Of a stretch of 64,000 bases of DNA, positions 58,115 to 64,000 are shown piece by piece. The position numbers and the translations under genes were made by a program. The DNA is from Alectoria sarmentosa. Lineage: Eukaryota > Ascomycota > Lecanoromycetes > Lecanorales > Parmeliaceae. The DNA lies in assembly GCA_009733775.1 (NCBI GenBank), contig WOGZ01000020.1:1-64000 (forward strand). The letters run 5' to 3'. Numbering within the stretch: position 1 is the first letter of the stretch; each line of letters begins with the position of its first letter. The notes below the pieces were generated by a model, which was given only the letters and a program-made list of their open reading frames with translations, did not search any database and was not told the origin of the DNA.

Positions 58115-59161
58115 ATAACGACTCATTGGGCATTCGGTATACACGTGGACCACAACGCCTCACCATTCCGTCGTCTCCTGTACCCAATCGCCGCCTCATT
58201 CGCCACACCGAGAACCGTATCCTAGCGATGAGAGAAGTGGTAGCCCATGTCAATGGCCCTATTCCATGGATTGCTGACTTCCATACATACGGACTTTTCG
58301 ACATCCAGCACCTCACTCCCTGGGTCCACCTGGCTAGGACTCGTCCATTCAGTGACGATGTTCCCAGATGCGTTCGAACTATATTGTGACTTTTCGGAGC
58401 AATACCTCTTCATGCCTTTTTTTCCCTTTTATTCAACTAGCGAGAGAGATACCCAGTGATAATTCGGCTTCAGATTGATACCCTTCTTTTCGCGCAGTCA
58501 TGTGCATCGAGCGCTCTACATAATACATAATCCGATGGACTTGAAGCCGCTGGTAGCTATGGACGAGGTGCGATTTTTGTTACGAAGTGGGTGTACCGAG
58601 GGGGGAGCGTGCCAGGAGTTGTGGCCAATTGTAGGAAGGTAGTCAGAATGGAAGTAGCTATAATCAATGAATGTTGAAGCTTTCGCCCGCATGTTGAAAA
58701 TGTTATACAGGTAAGACCTCTTGGAAAGGCGCTTTACAGCAGACACAGTCGAAAGGTGCGATTAGCAAGATCCCTTGGTCCATGTGTAGAAGAGTGTCGT
58801 TTGGCAGAATTCTTAAGACTGTAGCTACCTCTATAAAAATCCGCATCCTCTTCTTCCCATTACGAACGCTTTCTTGTTCTTTGCAACCAGCCTTCAGTTC
58901 GGCACTACTAGTAGACGAATAAGTAAGTAGGGTGTCCGGCAGAAAATAAAAAACAGCTACACCATTGTACCAGCGCCATTAAGAATCGAATCTCAATACC
59001 ATTAAATACCACCAGCGAACACGACCACAACCAACAAGCGTCCGCCCCGGACGGTGAGCCAACCAATGAACATTTCGCTTCGCAGTACGTCGCTCAGCAC
59101 GGAATTCGAACCACCGGCTGTTCCCGGTTAAGAACTTCAAAGCTTGTGGCTAATGGCGCTG
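58115..59161. other. Intergenic before the tRNA gene
   Basis: About 1 kb, no gene supported. Just before the tRNA (59100-59160) there is a stretch that resembles part of a tRNA on the - strand but does not fold. Confidence 0.5.
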
Positions 59162-59234
59162 GGTCGTGTTAGTGTAGTGGTTATCACATTTGCTTCTGAT
59201 CCAGATAACCTCAGTTCGAGTCTGAGCACGACCT
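59162..59234 (+). tRNA. tRNA-Gln (anticodon CTG)
   Basis: GGTCGTG at the 5' end pairs perfectly with CACGACC; the T arm CTCAG-TTCGAGT-CTGAG has five perfect pairs. The A box is TAGTGTAGTGG and the B box AGTTCGAGTCT. The anticodon loop TTCTGAT gives CTG at 59196-59198. One C-C mismatch closes the anticodon stem next to the loop. No intron. The body closely follows the layout of yeast tRNA-Gln. Confidence 0.9.
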
Positions 59235-60169
59235 CCAGATCTGATGGGACAGTTCTATGTGGGTAGCAAGGATGATGAATTCTATTTATGAAGCCTCCCG
59301 CAAGATGTACCCTCGGTAGTTGTCCCCCACCAAGCTATGCTACATATGGTTAGCCTGCATAAGGCTTCAGGAAGCACCTTCCAACTCCGGCGGTCCGTTG
59401 CTCCAAAAACTCAAATTGATCGGGGCACTCGCCCGCTGTAAGCGCCGCGGCTAAAATTGCACACAGCCAAACTTTTGTGTTCTTGTTTTTCATCATACGA
59501 GTAAGAATCATCACTCTATCATGTGCTCTACAACGCGCATTCTGACTTCCAAAAGTGAGTCCCCTTCTCAGTTGCAGCTTTGATTCCCCAATCGTACTTT
59601 CATGATGAGACAAAAAACCCCCCATACATTCTTTAGGAAGAGCCGGAAAAGGCATGGCAGCATCACTTCGATGCTTGCCGTCGATGCTTAGAAGCGGGTC
59701 TCTGATGCACTTTGCTTGTCGAATATGCCGTCTATGATCAAGGGCTCTGGAGCGGAATGCTGACTGCTATGCGAGAAGTAGGTCCCCTTCTTTGGGTGCG
59801 GCGGGGTGAGCTTAGGGTCTGCCGATTCGATGTGCTGTCAGTCATCGGAATCACCTTCAAGATGGGCAAAAGAAAAGCCTGAAAACTGTCAACAGGGTGC
59901 ATACATATGAAACACAAGTATGGTGTGAGTGTTCGCACACTGATTGGGTGGCTAGTTTTTATGCATGAAGGATTCGTGAGTGCTGCCGCATTGCGGCGCA
60001 ATATTGAATCAGAAACAACCTCTGCATAACAATGCCAGGGCGCAGTCGAAAGATCTTTGGTAAATTGGCGGCTGGTAGGACCATTACTTTAGTGAATCTT
60101 GCTCTCTGAAGGTTTTCCATCTCTGTAGTTTTGCGTCGTCAATTAATTGCACATTATTCGCTTGATATA
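59235..60169. other. Intergenic, tRNA to GH72-like gene
   Basis: About 930 bp, no gene supported. The final part must hold the promoter of the GH72-like gene. Confidence 0.5.
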
Positions 60170-61867
60170 ATGCCTGTCTTAAAGTGGACCTTGCTTCTTG
60201 TGATGTCTCTGTTGTCTCAGGCTCAAACTGATTCTATCACTATCAAGGTCTGGTAGAAAGCGGTCTCCAGGATTTCCTGCTGCTAAATCCAGTCAGGGCT
60301 CTAAATTTTTCTATGCATCGAATGGCTTTCAATTGTAAGTATGCCAGCTTGAAGCATTTTATCAATGTGGTCGCTCATAAAGTCTAGTTTCATTCAGGGT
60401 ATCATCTATCAACAGCCATTGATAAATGAAGACCTTGGGAGCCCCAGCGAGAATGTTGCTATTGCACCAGTCGGTGATCCGCTTCCTACACTTTCCGACT
60501 CCTCGACGTGTGCGCAAGATGTCGCAAACCTTTCGGATTTAAACACGAACCTGATACGAAGCTACGCGATCGATCCAGCACAAGACCACTCGGAATGCAT
60601 GGCCTCCCTTGCCGGAGCCGATATCTATGTCTTGATCGATCTCACCGCACCGGGATATACCATAGATGGCCGTAATCCTCAGTGGACCGAGAGACTCTAC
60701 AATCGCTATACAGCAGTCATCGACGCCATGCAGCAATTCAACAACACTTTCGGATTCCTTGTTGGCGATGACATCGGCAACTCACCCACTGAGATCAGCG
60801 CCTTCATCCGAGCTGCTGTGCGTGACATGAAAAACTATATTGTCTACAAAGGTTATAGAAACATTCCTGTAGGCTATGCTGCCAGTGATAATGGCAGTAC
60901 CGATGGCATCGCCCAGTATCTGGCTTGTGGTGATCAGCACACAGCTGTTGATTTTCTAGGCATTAACAATCGTGGATGGTGCGAATCTGACAACTATGAT
61001 ACGTCAGGCTACAGAGCCATGACATCTGCCTATTTCAATTACCCTGTGCCAACTTTTCTTGCAGAGTACGGGTGCCTGTCATTCGATGCTGGTGCGACCG
61101 AGGATTTCGACGAGATTGCTTACATCTACGGTAACATGACTACGGCTTTGTCTGGTGGCTTGTTCTACGAATTTTTCTCAGTGACTACGTCGGCTCGATA
61201 TGGTAAGCTGCGATGTCGGTGAGTATGGGATTGAGATACTGACGGAAATCTAGGGCTGGTCACTACCGGTGGTCAAGAAAATCTTGACGCAGACAATAGT
61301 AGCTGGTTCTCTTCATATGAACGCTCGATGGCTAGACTCCCCTACCCGTACCATGATAATCTCTCTGATTATGATCCTCCGAATCACTTCCCTACTAGCT
61401 GCCCGGCGGATGCTGTGGCTAGTCTCCCCCCATTCCCACTCCCATTCCCTTTAGGGATTGCATCAAATGACACATCCTCGAGCAACCCACCAAAGCCCGA
61501 CAGTCCTCCAAGTTCATCACATCTCTCGCATGCTATCATAACTGGCATTGCTGTCGGCTGCGTTCTCACCACGTCTTTTCTGGTGATGATTTCTTGCCTT
61601 TTCATGTATAGAAAAAGAAGAGGGAGAACACATGCAGAGCCCTGGAGCAGAGGAGAGCTCCCAGCGGACGACGTGGACAACGAGGCAAGGGGTCTGGGTC
61701 CGCACATGATTGATTCGACGGATATTGCAGAAGTAGAGGATGCCTGGCGAGTGCCAGAAGTCGAGGGGAGGAGTACAGCCCTCGAAATCGAGGGCGGAAG
61801 ACCCGAAATCTTCGAGGCGCCGGCCGATTTGTCAGCCTTGCCCGAACTCATGGCACCAGAGCATTAG
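60170..61867 (+). CDS. GH72 (Gas/Gel)-like protein with altered catalytic site and TM segment
   Basis: Four exons: 60170-60247, 60297-60334 (38 nt), 60388-61202 and 61254-61867. Introns are 49, 53 and 51 nt; 514 aa. A signal peptide (MPVLKWTLLLVMSLLSQAQT) and GSKFFYASNGFQFFIQGIIYQ match the start of GH72 glucanosyltransferases. NLIRSYAIDPAQDHSECM and DIYVLIDLTAP continue the barrel. The nucleophile Glu is present (LAEYGC, Glu265). The acid/base position, normally in GNEV, reads GDDI (Asp167); spacing to Glu265 is 98, as in known members. No X8 (CBM43) module was seen. Instead of a GPI signal there is one membrane span (IITGIAVGCVLTTSFLVMISCLFMY, about 404-428) and an acidic 85-residue tail. 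It may be a non-catalytic wall-binding or sensor-like protein. Confidence 0.85.
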
Positions 61868-64000
61868 ACGAAGGGCGCAAAGGAGTGCTTGCTACGAAAT
61901 CAAGGATCGATCTTAAATCCTCTCGATAGAAAACAGTGCTGGGAGGAATATGAAGAGTTCGATTCGAACAGGAGAACAACAGGCTTGATCTTTTGTGCGA
62001 ATGTTCAAAATTCTGTTGTCTTATCCAAATTTCATAACTCGCAATCTTGGGATCCAGCTCGCTTGTTTGAACGCTTCAATTTCGTTCTGCGGCTGATGCT
62101 TTGCGATGCACGCACCTTGCCACACTTTTAAGTCACGGAGTCGCAAGCAATCTTCACCGCATCTGAAACGGCGCACTTCATGTCACGACGTCCCATTCAT
62201 GCAGGAATGTTCAGCCTTTCCTATCGCCAATTTGCAATCCGTCTGAACAGTTGGCAACTTGGCTGGTCTGCATGCCCCTTTCTCTGTGCCTATGCCCTGG
62301 ACTCGCAGGATTTTCCGTTTCAAGTTTGGATCGTCCCGCCACAGATCCTGCCGCCCGCATATGCTTCAGCAGGAGGCCCATGTTTGCCTTTTGATCAACG
62401 CTTACATCGCGGCATTGGCTTTCGATCATTGTGTGTTGAGCGCTCCGTTTCATGTCACGGAGTACGCAATACCTTGCGTCTGCAGCTGCGCTGCCGGATG
62501 CACGGGAGAAATTCCCTTTCACGGGCAACCAATACCATTGTTGATGCCATGTCGTCAGTCACCGCATCCGAGTCCGCAGCCTTCCCACAAATGCGCCCTT
62601 CGTTCATCCTTCCTGCCTCCCCTCCCTCTCAACACGTAGCCTCCCACCATACCACTTGCATACGTCCCGCCCTCCACAACATCATCTCTCACCCGCCCCC
62701 CCCCCCTTTCCATCCTCGCGCGGCTCGACCCATCATTGCAGCCGCACCAATCAATCCAGCATTCTACTGTGCAACAGGCTCCTGCCAGCTCGCGCTAGCT
62801 TCTCTGGAGCAACACTCTTGCAGATCGCAGCGTGGGTTTCGAACACGCTCGGCATTGATGTGCCCCAAGGGGGTGGGGGGGGGGAGAGTTCAGGAATAGT
62901 TCGTGTTCTGCAAGCGATGGCGTTGCGCTGAATAGTCTGTTGTTGTTATCAGTCTTGAGGGGAAGCTCATGTACCGATTGAAAATTCCGTTCAATTCTGA
63001 GTCTTGGATGGTGGGGTTCTGGGTCATGAAATAGTGATTGATGCCCACGACGAACCAGTTCTGCCGAGGAATTTTCATGGGTCAGACCCTTGGCTTTCTA
63101 GCGACCAACGGTTCTTGTCAACCGCCTTCTTGAACACCGAAAGAATCACAAGCACCTCTCTCTCCTCTCCAAAAACTGATCCAACATGGCCTAGCAATCG
63201 TGTGATGCAGTGCTGTTGCAGAGCTCGTTCCTGCATCATCGACGACGGTGCGGAACCAATCGGGAGCAAAAATTGTGGTCGGATAGAGTTTCAAGTAACT
63301 GGAAAACACGTGATTAACGCGATGAAAGTTGGGGGTTTTTTAATGATTGGCTGTCCTTACACTCTTGCTCGTTCGTTCATCAATAAGCGTACCTTGATTA
63401 GTGGCGCAAATATCCACGATACAGCCAGGACAGCATCACCAAAATGTTCTTCCACGCCCTTCCAACCCCTTGTGGCCTTCCACTCTTGGCTGGCACTCAC
63501 TCGACGCAGTCGCCGTCGCAGTCGCCGTCCCCGCTGTTTTTTGCGCCAGACGAGGCACCGCTCGTCTGAGTCGCCGCGCTCGAGCCACTCGATGAGCTAC
63601 GCAGCCGTGGCAGCCGCTCCTCCACCGCTCAACACTCCCGCGTCCGCAAATCTTCGTGCACGTCGCCAACCACCTGCGCCGAAGAGGCGCCGAGTTCACT
63701 GGCTGGGTCGCCATGGCCGCATAGCTTGTCGTGGCCGCATCGTCCCACGCCGTGCCTCCGTTGTGTTTCTCGTTCTCGTTGAAGCAGAAAGCGGCTCGCT
63801 TGCGCCGTGTTGTTGTTGGGCAGGGTCGAGAATCATGGGGTGGCCGATTGGCAGTAGTTGAGGTAAGTCGAAGATGGAGGTGCATTCTGCGGAGCCGAGG
63901 TCCTGAGCTTCGGAGCCGGGAGTCGGATGAGCTAGATCCGGAGCTGCTGGGTGTGTGCCGGATGAAGAATGGACGCACGAAGAGGAGTCCGACGCAAGAG
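61868..64000. other. Right-edge region, no supported gene
   Basis: Long frames occur on both strands but are Cys/His/Arg- or Ser/Arg-rich in the way of non-coding GC-balanced DNA, and I found no domain. On the - strand one frame from the right edge to about 63700 has a more ordinary composition (for example CTSIFDLPQLLPIGHPM), so a gene entering from beyond 64000 is possible. Poly-C (62697-62706) and poly-G (62871-62884) runs are present. Confidence 0.4.

Noticed and set aside
59095..59160. tRNA-like sequence on the - strand beside tRNA-Gln
   Set aside because: It contains GGTTCGAATTCC and a GTTCTTAAC loop-like word, but the T stem does not pair and no acceptor stem could be formed. At most a relic.
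63436..63978. 180-codon Ser/Arg-rich - strand frame
   Set aside because: Composition typical of an off-frame reading; the neighbouring frame on the same strand looks more natural but is also unproven.

Overview
The window looks like nuclear DNA of a filamentous ascomycete (Pezizomycotina). Genes carry short introns (mostly 46-170 nt, GT-AG with CTAAC/CTGAC-like branch sites), and fungal-specific families occur: HET-like proteins, a rhodopsin-domain membrane protein, a TOS1-like wall glycosidase, MSB1/Mug8, an Rlm1-type MADS factor and GH72. Very AT-rich, gene-free blocks alternate with ordinary GC-balanced DNA, as in genomes shaped by RIP-like repeat mutation. All spliced models here were built by eye from splice signals, reading phase and family resemblance; no alignment or transcript data were available.

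Left part (1-13,600): an AT-rich repeat block containing a retrotransposon inside a retrotransposon. The outer element (3942-12972, 151-bp LTRs, target duplication GAATA) encodes only a mutated gag-like protein. A 7.1-kb Ty3/gypsy chromovirus (4171-11270, 204-bp LTRs, target duplication TTTAT) has inserted 78 bp inside its 5' LTR. Both are inactivated by transition mutations that fall outside CpG.

Middle part (13,600-38,000): a 200-bp tandem duplication with one mutated and one clean copy; a multi-pass membrane protein (-); a second AT-rich patch; a small secreted protein (+) and an unresolved stretch; a rhodopsin-domain membrane protein (+) facing an O-methyltransferase (-); a long gene-poor interval with one small secreted protein (-); then two intronless tandem HET-like paralogues (+), convergent with a membrane protein gene (-). 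This has an accessory, rapidly evolving character. The HET pair shares a precisely spaced Cys/His module that I cannot match to a known motif.

Right part (39,000-62,000): mostly core-type genes, several tied to the cell wall: a TOS1-like glycosidase (-), a secreted Asp f 4-like protein (-), a DHA2 MFS transporter (-), an Rlm1/MEF2-type MADS factor (-), a decayed DUF3140 gene (-), MSB1/Mug8 (+), tRNA-Gln(CTG) (+) and a GH72 protein (+). The GH72 protein has Asp at the acid/base Glu position and a transmembrane segment near the C-terminus. The last 2 kb hold no gene I can support.
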